Made by a program: the position numbers and the translations under genes
Notes under the pieces: model-generated
Databases searched by the model: none
Told to the model about the DNA's origin: nothing
Seen by the model: the letters and a program-made list of their open reading frames with translations, nothing else
Shown: positions 1 to 7,217 of the stretch, one piece after another
Layout of the letters: every line of letters starts with the position of its first letter
Position numbering within the stretch: the stretch's first letter is position 1
NCBI GenBank assembly: GCA_019418025.1
Contig: DYCR01000002.1
Coordinates: 62,001 to 126,000, forward strand
Reading direction: 5' to 3'
Source: Clostridiales bacterium
GTDB lineage: Bacteria; Bacillota; Clostridia; Oscillospirales; Oscillospiraceae
Length of the DNA stretch: 64,000 nt

Positions 1-1
1 G

Positions 2-76
2 CGCAACGGGCTTCTGGATCTGTTGTCGGTTTTGTCCAGGTGGTCGTATGAACTGATGCAAGTACTTTATTTCTAG
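2..76 (+). CDS. 3' end of an unidentified gene, perhaps a site-2 protease
   Basis: The frame entering from the left edge stays open for 24 codons and stops with TAG at 74-76; that stop is part of the TAGGAGG ribosome site of scpA. The visible tail is hydrophobic and ends LMQVLYF, which would suit the C-terminus of a membrane protein. In many Clostridia an M50 site-2 protease gene precedes scpA, so that is the most likely identity, but this rests on gene order rather than on any motif. Confidence 0.35.
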   Translation, partial: RNGLLDLLSVLSRWSYELMQVLYF

Positions 77-84
77 GAGGTTCT

Positions 85-891
85 ATGGCGGAGCCGCAAT
101 ATAAACTTGAGGGGATCGTTCGCTCCCGCTCGGAGCAGATGGAGGACTTTGAAGGCCCCTTGGACGTCATATTCTTGCTCCTGAGCAAGAACAAAATTGA
201 AATACAGAATGTGAGCATTACGGCAATTCTGGAGCAGTATCTGGCATATCTGGATGAGATGAAGCGTCTTGATATGGAAATTGCCAGCGAGTTTATCACC
301 ATGGCCTCCCACCTGATGCTCATTAAAACCAAAATGCTTCTGTCTGCGGCGGAGGCGGCGGAGGCGGAAAGTGAACTGGATCTGCTGCGTAAATCACTGG
401 AAGAGCGTGAGCGCAAGGAGGCACTGGATCAGATCCGCATTGCAGTGGGACAGCTGGAACCTCTGAATGAGGTGGGACGGTGCATTTTCGTAAAAAATCC
501 GGAGCCTCTGAGAAAAGACCGTACCTATCGCTACCGGCATGAGCCGGAGGATCTGCTGCGTGCACTGGACCAAATCGCTGAACGGAACGAGCGGGCACTT
601 CCGCCCCCTACGATGAATTTTAAGGGCATCGTCGGAAAGGAGCCGTATCCTGTGACGAAGAAGGCCACTCAGGTGCTGCGCCGATTGATTCAGCACGGCG
701 TTCTGCGGCTGAAAAACCTCTTTCGCGGCAACCAGAGCCGTTCGGAGGTGGTGGCAACATTCCTTGCGATTTTGGAATTGTGCAAAACCAACTCCGTGGC
801 ACTGGAGGACGATGTGAACGGCGAAAACCCAAATGTCCGATTACTGGACCAGACGGCCCACGTGGGAAAGGAGGAGCCAAATGGAGTTTGA
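85..891 (+). CDS. scpA: Segregation and condensation protein A
   Basis: ScpA is the kleisin subunit of the bacterial SMC condensin. It bridges the SMC heads and binds a ScpB dimer to organise and segregate the chromosome. The 268-residue product has the typical N-terminal kleisin start (DFEGPLDVIFLLLSKNKIEI), a charged central helical stretch (about residues 90-130) and a winged-helix-like C-terminus with the RSEVVATFLAILEL segment, at normal family length. ATG at 85 follows a TAGGAGG site with 8 nt spacing. Its stop overlaps the scpB start, as expected for coupled translation of the two partners. The last 15 or so residues are polar and probably disordered. Confidence 0.95.
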   Translation: MAEPQYKLEGIVRSRSEQMEDFEGPLDVIFLLLSKNKIEIQNVSITAILEQYLAYLDEMKRLDMEIASEFITMASHLMLIKTKMLLSAAEAAEAESELDLLRKSLEERERKEALDQIRIAVGQLEPLNEVGRCIFVKNPEPLRKDRTYRYRHEPEDLLRALDQIAERNERALPPPTMNFKGIVGKEPYPVTKKATQVLRRLIQHGVLRLKNLFRGNQSRSEVVATFLAILELCKTNSVALEDDVNGENPNVRLLDQTAHVGKEEPNGV

Positions 892-1480
892 ACAACTGAA
901 GCGTGCCATTGAGGCGATCCTGTTTGCTGCGGGTGAGCCGGTGGAGGTTTCCCGAATGTCCATGGCACTGGAAACAGACCCCTCTGTGATTCGGGAGGCT
1001 GCGGACAAGCTGTCTGATACCTATTCCTATGAGCGGCGGGGCGTTCGCATTATTCGCCTTGAGAAGGCCTATCAGATGGTTTCTTCCGGCGAAATGGCGG
1101 ATTATGTAACAAAAGCACTGGAGACCAGAAAGCCTCCGAAGCTTTCGGCGGCGCAGCTGGAGAGTCTGACCATTATCGCTTACTATCAGCCCGCGACAAA
1201 GGCTATGGTGGAGCAGATCCGCGGAGTGGATTCTTCTTATTCGATTTCGGCGCTCATCAACAAGCATCTGATCTGTGAGTCCGGTCGATTGAATGTTCCG
1301 GGCAGACCGATTCAGTATGCTACAACGCCGGATTTTCTCAGAACGTTTGGACTCAGCTCTCTGGAGGAGCTTCCTGAGATCGAACGGGTCAGCTTCGGCC
1401 AGATGGCAGCCCAGCAGGCGGAGGAGACACAGCCGGAACAAGAGCAGCCCGCTGAGCAGCCGCCGCAGGAGCAGGCGTAA
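881..1480 (+). CDS. scpB: Segregation and condensation protein B
   Basis: ScpB forms a winged-helix dimer that binds ScpA in the SMC-ScpAB complex. The 199-residue product starts MEFEQLKRAIEAILFAAGEP, the standard ScpB opening, and contains the family motif LSAAQLESLTIIAYYQP and the RGVDSSYSISALI segment. I chose ATG 881 over an in-frame upstream codon at 833 because AAAGGAGG lies directly before 881 and homologues begin there. The start lies inside the last codons of scpA (ATGGAGTTTGA), so translation is coupled. The C-terminal 25 residues are a Glu/Gln/Pro-rich tail of low complexity. Confidence 0.95.
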   Translation: MEFEQLKRAIEAILFAAGEPVEVSRMSMALETDPSVIREAADKLSDTYSYERRGVRIIRLEKAYQMVSSGEMADYVTKALETRKPPKLSAAQLESLTIIAYYQPATKAMVEQIRGVDSSYSISALINKHLICESGRLNVPGRPIQYATTPDFLRTFGLSSLEELPEIERVSFGQMAAQQAEETQPEQEQPAEQPPQEQA

Positions 1481-2097
1481 TGGGATGGCTGATCGCCCTT
1501 GGGATCATTGCACTGCTGGCGGTGTTTCCGTTGGGCATCTGTCTGAAATATCAGCAGCCGGGCTTGAGGGTATGGGTCCTGATCGGTCCGGTTCGCATCC
1601 GGGTCTATCCTGCAAAGCAGGAACAGGATGAACAGAAAGAAAAGATCCGGAAGGACAGCTCCAAACCAAAAGGGGCAGCATCGGAAGCTGAAGCGCAGAC
1701 GCAGACGGATTCAGGCGGCAGCTGGACGGATTTTATTCCTCTGCTGGGGACTGCTTGGGATTTCCTCGGGGATCTGAGACGGAAGATCCGTGTCAGATAT
1801 TTGAAGCTGCATGTGATCCTTGCCGAGGAGGACCCCTGCGATCTGGCGATCAATTACGGCAGGATGAACGCTGCTCTGGCGGGGATTCTTGCGCAGCTGC
1901 ATCGTCTTTTTTCGATCCGCAGGCAGGATGTACGCCTGCAATGCGACTTTGATGCGGAGCAAACGGTGGTGGATGCGGAGCTATCGGTCACCATTACGCT
2001 TGGAAGAGCGGTCTGTCTGCTGGTCCGATACGGGGTCCGTGGACTGAAAACCTATTACAGTATGAAAAAACAACAAGAAGGCGGTGCAGAGTTATGA
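1480..2097 (+). CDS. DUF2953 membrane-associated protein
   Basis: This is a 205-residue protein of the DUF2953 family, whose function is unknown. One N-terminal membrane helix (about residues 2-22) is followed by a short beta-rich part (VWVLIGPVRIRVYPAKQ), a Lys/Glu/Gln-rich linker (residues 45-80) and a C-terminal domain containing the pattern DLAINYGRMNAAL, which is typical of the family. Its start overlaps the scpB stop by one base and its end overlaps ytfJ by 4 bases. In Firmicutes this gene commonly sits beside ytfJ/gerW, which suggests a part in sporulation or the spore envelope, but no catalytic motif is visible. Confidence 0.8.
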   Translation: MGWLIALGIIALLAVFPLGICLKYQQPGLRVWVLIGPVRIRVYPAKQEQDEQKEKIRKDSSKPKGAASEAEAQTQTDSGGSWTDFIPLLGTAWDFLGDLRRKIRVRYLKLHVILAEEDPCDLAINYGRMNAALAGILAQLHRLFSIRRQDVRLQCDFDAEQTVVDAELSVTITLGRAVCLLVRYGVRGLKTYYSMKKQQEGGAEL

Positions 2098-2486
2098 GCC
2101 AGAATTTACCCAATATGTTAGAAAATACCATTGCAAAGATTCGGGAAATGGTAGATGTGAACTCGGTGGTGGGCACACCCATCACGACCCCTGACGGCGT
2201 GACCATTATCCCGGTCTCTAAGGTCAGCGTGGGCTTTGGCGGCGGTGGATCGGATTTCGAGAACAAAAGACAGACCAACAAGGAAATGCCCTTTGGCGGC
2301 GGCGCAGGCGGCGGTGTCAAGGTGACCCCCATTGCGTTTTTGGTGATCAAGGGGGATTCGGTGCGCATGCTGCCGGTGTCCTCTGCACCCAATACCACGG
2401 CCGATCGGCTTGTGGAAATGGTCCCGGATGTGATCGACCGGATCTCTGCTGTCATCGACAAGAAAAATCAGCCAAAAGCAGAATAA
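2094..2486 (+). CDS. ytfJ: GerW/YtfJ family sporulation protein
   Basis: A 130-residue member of the GerW (YtfJ) family. In Bacillus the protein is made in the forespore and is needed for proper germination; its biochemical role is unknown. Visible family features are the N-terminal VVGTPITTPDGVTIIPVSKV segment, a glycine-rich stretch (GFGGGGSDF, then GGGAGGGVKVTPIAFLVI) and a C-terminal helix (DVIDRISAVIDK). It overlaps the DUF2953 gene by 4 bases (ATGA), so both are read from one message. Its presence supports a spore-forming host. Confidence 0.92.
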   Translation: MSQNLPNMLENTIAKIREMVDVNSVVGTPITTPDGVTIIPVSKVSVGFGGGGSDFENKRQTNKEMPFGGGAGGGVKVTPIAFLVIKGDSVRMLPVSSAPNTTADRLVEMVPDVIDRISAVIDKKNQPKAE

Positions 2487-2525
2487 ATTCTCTTCACCGG
2501 GAAACAATATTGCCGGGTGAAGCAG

Positions 2526-3614
2526 ATGAAACGATTAAAAATACGGACGGTGGCCATGGTGCTGGTTGCCGTCCTTTTGTTCTCGGCAGATGCAGAGGCG
2601 ATCTCTGCGGAAAAGGCGATTCTGATGGATGCTGCCACAGGGCGGGTGCTGTATGAGCACAATGCCGACGAGGAAAGCCTGATTGCCAGCACCACGAAGA
2701 TCATGACGGCACTGGTTGTGTGCCAGCAGTGCAATGTACTCGACCGGGTCCGAATTCCGGAAGAGGCAGTGGGGATCGAGGGCAGCTCTATGTATCTGAA
2801 AGCCGGAGAGGTGCTGACGGTTCAGGAGCTTTTGTATGGGCTGATGCTGCAAAGCGGAAATGACGCAGCCGTTGCCCTTGCGATCTATGCCGGAGGAACG
2901 GTGGAGGGCTTTGCCGAGATGATGAATGACAAGGCAAGGTCACTGGGGTTAGCGCATACACATTTTGAAAATCCGAACGGACTGGATGCGCCGGACCACC
3001 ACTCATCGGCTCGGGATCTGGCAGTTTTGGCTGCATATGCGATGAACGATCCTGTTTTCCAAAAAACCGTCTCCACGAAGCAGATTCAAATCGGGGATCG
3101 GTACCTGACCAACCACAACAAGCTGCTGTGGCGGCTGGATGGTGCAGAGGGTGTTAAGACAGGCTTCACCAAAGCGGCAGGCCGGATACTGGTATCCAGT
3201 GCGCAGCGCGACGGCAGACGGTTGGTTTGCGTTACCATCAATGCGCCGGATGACTGGAATGATCACACTGCCCTTCTGGAGAAGGGATTTCGGGATTATC
3301 AGGTGAAGCAGATCCTGTCGGCCGGAGAGGTGATTGGCCAACGTCCGGTGGTGGGCGGTGACGGAGCTTATGTTTCGATCCTTTCTGAGGAGGACTTCTC
3401 CTATGCGCTTGCAGACGGAGAGGAGCCGCAGGTGCAGTTGGACACCCGGGAATTTTGTTACGCACCGGTAGCGGAAGGCTCGGATGCCGGTTTTGCGTAT
3501 GTGATGCTCGGCGATCAGATCGTCGGCAGAGTTTCTGCGGTGTACGGAAGCACGGTGGAGCAGGAGCGGCAAACAGAGAAAGAATCCATCTGGAAAAGGT
3601 GGTTTGGAGGATAA
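2526..3614 (+). CDS. D-alanyl-D-alanine carboxypeptidase (DacF-type PBP5)
   Basis: Penicillin-binding protein of the S11 family, which removes the terminal D-Ala from peptidoglycan pentapeptides outside the membrane. It carries a signal peptide (about residues 1-25, ending ADAEA) and the three active-site boxes: STTK near residue 55 (nucleophile Ser), SGN near residue 113, and KTG in GVKTGFT. A C-terminal beta domain follows and the extreme C-terminus (SIWKRWFGG) is a short amphipathic membrane anchor. ATG 2526 has a weak GGTGA site 5 nt upstream; an in-frame GTG at 2517 is an alternative with no visible ribosome site. Position after ytfJ fits the sporulation-linked DacF/DacB group, but a vegetative role is equally possible. 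Confidence 0.9.
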   Translation: MKRLKIRTVAMVLVAVLLFSADAEAISAEKAILMDAATGRVLYEHNADEESLIASTTKIMTALVVCQQCNVLDRVRIPEEAVGIEGSSMYLKAGEVLTVQELLYGLMLQSGNDAAVALAIYAGGTVEGFAEMMNDKARSLGLAHTHFENPNGLDAPDHHSSARDLAVLAAYAMNDPVFQKTVSTKQIQIGDRYLTNHNKLLWRLDGAEGVKTGFTKAAGRILVSSAQRDGRRLVCVTINAPDDWNDHTALLEKGFRDYQVKQILSAGEVIGQRPVVGGDGAYVSILSEEDFSYALADGEEPQVQLDTREFCYAPVAEGSDAGFAYVMLGDQIVGRVSAVYGSTVEQERQTEKESIWKRWFGG

Positions 3615-3618
3615 TTTC

Positions 3619-4320
3619 ATGGAACGCTTGCAAAAAATTATTGCAGCAAGAGGTGTCTGCTCCCGCCGTCAGGCGGAAAAGTGGATTGCTGAGGGAAGAG
3701 TGCGCTGCAACGGAGCGGTTGCGGAATTGGGGCAGTGCGCAGATGAGCGGGTTGACCGGATCACCATAGACGGTCAGCCGCTCCCTCGGGAGCCTGAGCA
3801 TATTTACCTGATGCTGAACAAGCCCAGAGGCTACGTGACGACCCTGTCTGATGAGCGGGGGCGGAAAAATGCAGCCGAGCTGGTCAGCGGCTGCGGGGAA
3901 CGGGTCTACCCTGTGGGCAGACTGGATATGGACTCCGAGGGGCTCCTGCTGTTTACCAATGACGGGGAATTTGCCAACGTGATGATGCATCCGAAGCATG
4001 AGGTTGAAAAAACCTACCGCGTGTGGGTCAACGGCTATTCTGCGGAGAATTTACAGCGGCTGAAGCGGCCGATCGAATTGGACGGTTATCAGATCCGTCC
4101 GCCGAAGCTGCGTTTGATCACCTGCGAGGAAACCCGTGCAGTCATTGAGGTGACCATCCACGAGGGCCGGAACCGTCAGGTGCGGCGCATGTGCAGTCAG
4201 GCGGGGATGGATGTGCGCAAGCTGCTGCGGATCAGCGAGGGAAGGCTGCGTCTGGGGAGTCTGAAGCGGGGTCAGTGGCGGCACCTGACAGCGGAGGAAA
4301 TCGATCTGCTGAAAAGGTAA
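3619..4320 (+). CDS. rluB: rRNA pseudouridine synthase, RsuA/RluB family
   Basis: Converts a uridine in rRNA (23S for RluB, 16S for RsuA) to pseudouridine. An N-terminal S4 RNA-binding domain (ERLQKIIAARGVCSRRQAEK, about residues 1-60) precedes the synthase domain with the catalytic motif GRLDMDSEGLLLFTNDG, where Asp of GRLD is the nucleophile, and the RNRQVRRMC motif near the C-terminus. The length of 233 residues is normal. ATG 3619 follows GGAGG at 3606-3610, which overlaps the stop of the preceding carboxypeptidase gene. RluB is more likely than RsuA in Firmicutes, but the target base cannot be read from sequence. Confidence 0.92.
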   Translation: MERLQKIIAARGVCSRRQAEKWIAEGRVRCNGAVAELGQCADERVDRITIDGQPLPREPEHIYLMLNKPRGYVTTLSDERGRKNAAELVSGCGERVYPVGRLDMDSEGLLLFTNDGEFANVMMHPKHEVEKTYRVWVNGYSAENLQRLKRPIELDGYQIRPPKLRLITCEETRAVIEVTIHEGRNRQVRRMCSQAGMDVRKLLRISEGRLRLGSLKRGQWRHLTAEEIDLLKR

Positions 4321-4343
4321 ATTGCAATTTTTACATTTTGGAC

Positions 4344-4372
4344 TTGCAAAAAAAGTGCGCATCTGCTAATAT
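4344..4372 (+). promoter_or_regulatory. Sigma-A-type promoter of the RpiR regulator gene
   Basis: TTGCAA at 4344-4349 and TAATAT at 4367-4372 are separated by 17 bases and lie 42 bases before the start codon at 4415. The sequence is AT-rich, and no terminator separates it from the upstream rluB gene. Confidence 0.7.
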
Positions 4373-4414
4373 GATGGGGATGTTTTTATAAATTATTTCC
4401 ATTAGGAGGCAATC

Positions 4415-5290
4415 ATGAGCAGCGATATCTTGACCAAATTGCAGGAAGAGGCACATACTTTTTCGAAAGGTCAGCGTTTGATCGCCAAATACATATCCGA
4501 ATGCTATGATAAGGCTGCGTTTATGACGGCCAGTAAGCTGGGAAAAAAGGTGGGTGTATCGGAATCCACGGTGGTCCGCTTTGCGGTGGAGCTTGGATAT
4601 GACGGCTATCCCAGTATGCAGAAGGCGATTCAGGAGATGGTGCTGAACCGTCTGACCTCGGTACAGCGAATTGAGGTAGCCAATGACCGTTTGGGCGATC
4701 AGGATGTGGTATCGCTGGTCCTGCATGCGGATGCGGAGAAACTGCGCCAGACCGAGGATGTTCTCGATCGCGGGGAGTTTCAGCGGGCAGTTCAGGCGAT
4801 TCTGGATGCAGAGCGCGTCTATATCCTCGGTGTCCGTTCCTCTGCGCCCCTTGCCAACTTTCTCGGATATTATCTGAACTATATGTCCCCCAATGTCCAT
4901 GTGGTCACCACATCGGGCGAGGGGGAGATGTTTGAAAAAATCGTGGCGGTCAAGCCGGAGGACTGCATCGTTGCCATCAGCTTTCCCCGGTATTCCAGTG
5001 CCACGGTGAATGCGGCCCGGTACTGCCGTGAGGCAGGCTCGGCGGTGATCGGTCTGACGGACAATAAGCTCTCCCCCTTGGGGCACAATGCCGACATCGT
5101 CTTGGAGGCCAAGAGCGATATGGTGTCTCTGGTTGACTCTCTGGTTGCACCGATGAGCGTGATCAATGCGCTGATCGTTGCCATTGCCGCAAAGCGCGAG
5201 CAGCGTCTGTCCAGAATCTTCACCGCCTTGGAGCATATCTGGGATGAGCATAATGTGTATGAAAAGCAGGAGGGCGTAAATGAACGTTGA
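4415..5290 (+). CDS. MurR/RpiR family transcriptional regulator
   Basis: A 291-residue regulator with an N-terminal HTH_6 domain (about residues 1-80; TASKLGKKVGVSESTVVRFA is the recognition helix region) and a C-terminal SIS sugar-isomerase fold (about 130-260; YILGVRSSAPLANFLGYYL and TTSGEGEMFEK). RpiR proteins bind phosphosugars through the SIS domain and control carbohydrate or cell-wall amino-sugar genes. AGGAGG at 4404-4409 sets the start. Its end overlaps the following flavoprotein gene by 11 bases, so the two are co-transcribed. No sugar genes are adjacent, so the effector cannot be inferred. Confidence 0.92.
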   Translation: MSSDILTKLQEEAHTFSKGQRLIAKYISECYDKAAFMTASKLGKKVGVSESTVVRFAVELGYDGYPSMQKAIQEMVLNRLTSVQRIEVANDRLGDQDVVSLVLHADAEKLRQTEDVLDRGEFQRAVQAILDAERVYILGVRSSAPLANFLGYYLNYMSPNVHVVTTSGEGEMFEKIVAVKPEDCIVAISFPRYSSATVNAARYCREAGSAVIGLTDNKLSPLGHNADIVLEAKSDMVSLVDSLVAPMSVINALIVAIAAKREQRLSRIFTALEHIWDEHNVYEKQEGVNER

Positions 5291-6521
5291 TATATGTGTC
5301 ATTGGCGGCGGTCCTGCCGGCATGTTTGCGGCGATCACAGCCGCTGAGGCCGGGGCAAGGGTCCTGCTTCTGGAAAAAAACGGCCGTCTTGGAAAAAAGC
5401 TGCTGATCACCGGAAAAGGCAGATGCAACGTGACCAATGACTGCACCGCAGAGCAGGTGCTGCAAAATACCCCGCGGAACGGAAAGTTTTTGTACAGTGC
5501 CCTCAATGCCTATCCGCCGGAGCGTGTGATCTCTTTTTTTCAGGAATCGGGCTGTCCTGTCAAAACAGAACGGGGCAACCGTGTATTCCCGGAGTCTGAC
5601 CGGTCGCAGTCGGTACTGGATGCGCTTCAGGAGCGGCTGAAACGGGCGGGGGTCGTGGTCCGCACCGGAAAGGTCCGTTCCGTCCAAACAGACGGGGCTG
5701 CCGTTTCAGGCGTGCAGACGGATCAGGAGCTGATTTCCTGCAGCCGTGTGATCCTCGCAACAGGGGGCGCTTCCTATCCTGCCACGGGCTCCACGGGCGA
5801 CGGCTATCGGATCGCACAGGCTCTGGGACATACGATCGTGGAACCAACGGGGAGCCTTGTGCCTCTGGAAACGGCAGGGGATGACTGCCAGCAGATGCAG
5901 GGGCTTGCCCTGCGGAACGTGGGGGTCAGACTGCTCAACCCGAAGGGAAAGGCGGTGTATAAGGATTTTGGTGAGATGCTGTTTACCCATTTCGGTGTCT
6001 CCGGCCCTACGGTGCTGTCTGCCAGTGCCCACATAGGCAAGGGGGACGGGTGGAAGCTGGTGGTGGATCTGAAGCCCGCTTTGGAGATGGGGAAACTGGA
6101 TGAGCGCATCCTGCGGGATTTGGAGCAGTATCAAAATCGCAGCATGGAGAACGCCCTGACAGACCTGCTGCCCAGATCCATGATCCCGGTGATCCTGCGC
6201 AGGATCGGTGTGGACGGAGCCGTGCAGGCAAATTCCTTCACCAAGCAAAACCGCAGGGATCTGGTCGAGCAGCTGAAAGGCTTTTCCGTTGAGATCACAG
6301 GAAAACGGCCTGTATCTGAGGCAATCATCACATCGGGCGGCGTAAAGGTCGGAGAGATCGATCCAAAGACAATGGCCTCGAAGAAAGTGTCGGGGCTGTA
6401 TTTTTGCGGAGAGATCATCGATTGCGATGCGTACACCGGGGGCTTTAATCTGCAAATTGCATGGTCCACGGGCTTTGCCGCGGGCAAGTCTGCCGGACAG
6501 GCTGCTGTGTCCGGAGAATGA
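5280..6521 (+). CDS. BaiN/HI0933-like FAD-dependent oxidoreductase
   Basis: A 413-residue flavoprotein of the HI0933-like (YhiN/BaiN) family. It has the N-terminal Rossmann motif GGGPAGMFAA, the family motif GKGRCNVTN, the FAD-contacting TGGASYPATGSTGDGY segment and a C-terminal FAD site (GLYFCGEIIDCDAYTGGFN). Members have been called aminoacetone oxidase or bile-acid enzyme BaiN, but for most the substrate is unknown and it cannot be told here. The gene starts inside the rpiR-type gene (11-base overlap). Lack of other bai genes nearby argues against a dedicated bile-acid role. Confidence 0.88.
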   Translation: MNVDICVIGGGPAGMFAAITAAEAGARVLLLEKNGRLGKKLLITGKGRCNVTNDCTAEQVLQNTPRNGKFLYSALNAYPPERVISFFQESGCPVKTERGNRVFPESDRSQSVLDALQERLKRAGVVVRTGKVRSVQTDGAAVSGVQTDQELISCSRVILATGGASYPATGSTGDGYRIAQALGHTIVEPTGSLVPLETAGDDCQQMQGLALRNVGVRLLNPKGKAVYKDFGEMLFTHFGVSGPTVLSASAHIGKGDGWKLVVDLKPALEMGKLDERILRDLEQYQNRSMENALTDLLPRSMIPVILRRIGVDGAVQANSFTKQNRRDLVEQLKGFSVEITGKRPVSEAIITSGGVKVGEIDPKTMASKKVSGLYFCGEIIDCDAYTGGFNLQIAWSTGFAAGKSAGQAAVSGE

Positions 6522-6561
6522 CAGACTTCCGTAAATTCTTCCTTCCGACAGAATCCACCCA

Positions 6562-6590
6562 TTGACAAATCCTGAGGAATGAAGTAAAAT
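6562..6590 (+). promoter_or_regulatory. Sigma-A-type promoter of acpP
   Basis: Perfect TTGACA (6562-6567), 17-base spacer, TAAAAT (6585-6590), 50 bases before the acpP start. This is one of the best matches to the housekeeping consensus in the window, in keeping with high expression of acyl carrier protein. It may also serve the SRP RNA downstream. Confidence 0.8.
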
Positions 6591-6640
6591 GATGCACACT
6601 ACAACAAGACGTGGTTCTACATATTTGGAGGTTTATAGAA

Positions 6641-6862
6641 ATGTATGACAAGCTTGTAAACTATGCAGCAACTCAGCTGGAGCTGGATGCAGCGGAGATC
6701 ACTCCTGACGCGACCTTCGAAACCTTGGGTATTGACTCTCTGGACATCGTTGAGATGATCATGGATCTGGAAAACGAGCTGGGCGTTGAGCTTGCAGTAG
6801 AGGAGCAGAATATCAAAAACTTCGGCGAGCTGGCTGCATTTATCGAATCCAAGCTGAACTGA
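6641..6862 (+). CDS. acpP: Acyl carrier protein
   Basis: The 73-residue acidic carrier of fatty-acid synthesis. The Ser of the GIDSLDIVEMI motif (about residue 36) receives 4'-phosphopantetheine, on which acyl chains are built. TTGGAGG at 6625-6631 precedes ATG 6641; an in-frame GTG at 6611 has no ribosome site. The gene stands apart from any fab cluster, between a flavoprotein gene and the SRP RNA, and has its own strong promoter. It could be the main AcpP or a second copy; the sequence (acidic, typical helix II) fits the main one. Confidence 0.92.
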   Translation: MYDKLVNYAATQLELDAAEITPDATFETLGIDSLDIVEMIMDLENELGVELAVEEQNIKNFGELAAFIESKLN

Positions 6863-6879
6863 GTTTCTTAATCGAATAA

Positions 6880-6910
6880 CCTTGTTACAGCTGACCGGCT
6901 TTTAACAAGG
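6880..6910 (+). repeat. Perfect inverted repeat at the 5' end of the SRP RNA
   Basis: CCTTGTTA at 6880-6887 is exactly complementary to TAACAAGG at 6903-6910. The right arm is also the 5' strand of the closing helix of the SRP RNA, so the two pairings exclude each other. There is no T-run behind it, so it is not a standard terminator of acpP. It could be a processing signal if acpP and the SRP RNA share a transcript. Confidence 0.5.
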
Positions 6911-7182
6911 TCGCACTAGTCGGGGAGTTAGCGGTGCTCTGTACCTGCAATCCGCTATAGCAGGGATGAATTCCCACACCCGGACCTGTTTGAGTACCGT
7001 CTGGCCATAGTAAGTGGTGTTGAGAGATCGGTCTTGCGCAACGGAATCCCGTGAACCATGTCAGGTGGGGAACCAAGCAGCATTAAGCGGATCGTTTCGT
7101 GTGCCGCAGGGTTGCCGTTCTTGAGCCAACTGCTTTCGGTACGGGTGTTCAACTGGTTCAAATGTGGGTGTGCGATCTTGTT
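6904..7182 (+). ncRNA. ffs: Signal recognition particle RNA, large Gram-positive type
   Basis: The RNA scaffold of the SRP, which with Ffh targets membrane proteins to the Sec translocon. Sequence blocks match the long Bacillus/Clostridium form: GGGGAGTTAGCGGTGC near the 5' end (Alu-type domain), CCTGCAATCCGCTATAGCAG, GTAAGTGGTGTTGA, and the helix 8 apex with a GGAA tetraloop inside TCAGGTGGGGAACCAAGCAGC followed by CATTAAGC, then GTGTGCCGCAGGGTTGCC. The 5' AACAAGGTCGCA pairs with the 3' TGCGATCTTGTT to close the molecule, which sets the approximate ends. Length is about 279 nt. Location directly before dnaX is common in Firmicutes. Confidence 0.93.
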
Positions 7183-7217
7183 ATGAGCCGGTCTATTGTT
7201 ATGAGAGGAGGCAAGCC

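Noticed and set aside
5280..6521. Bile-acid enzyme function for the BaiN-like flavoprotein
   Set aside because: The family is broad and no other bai gene is nearby, so a specific bile-acid role is not supported.
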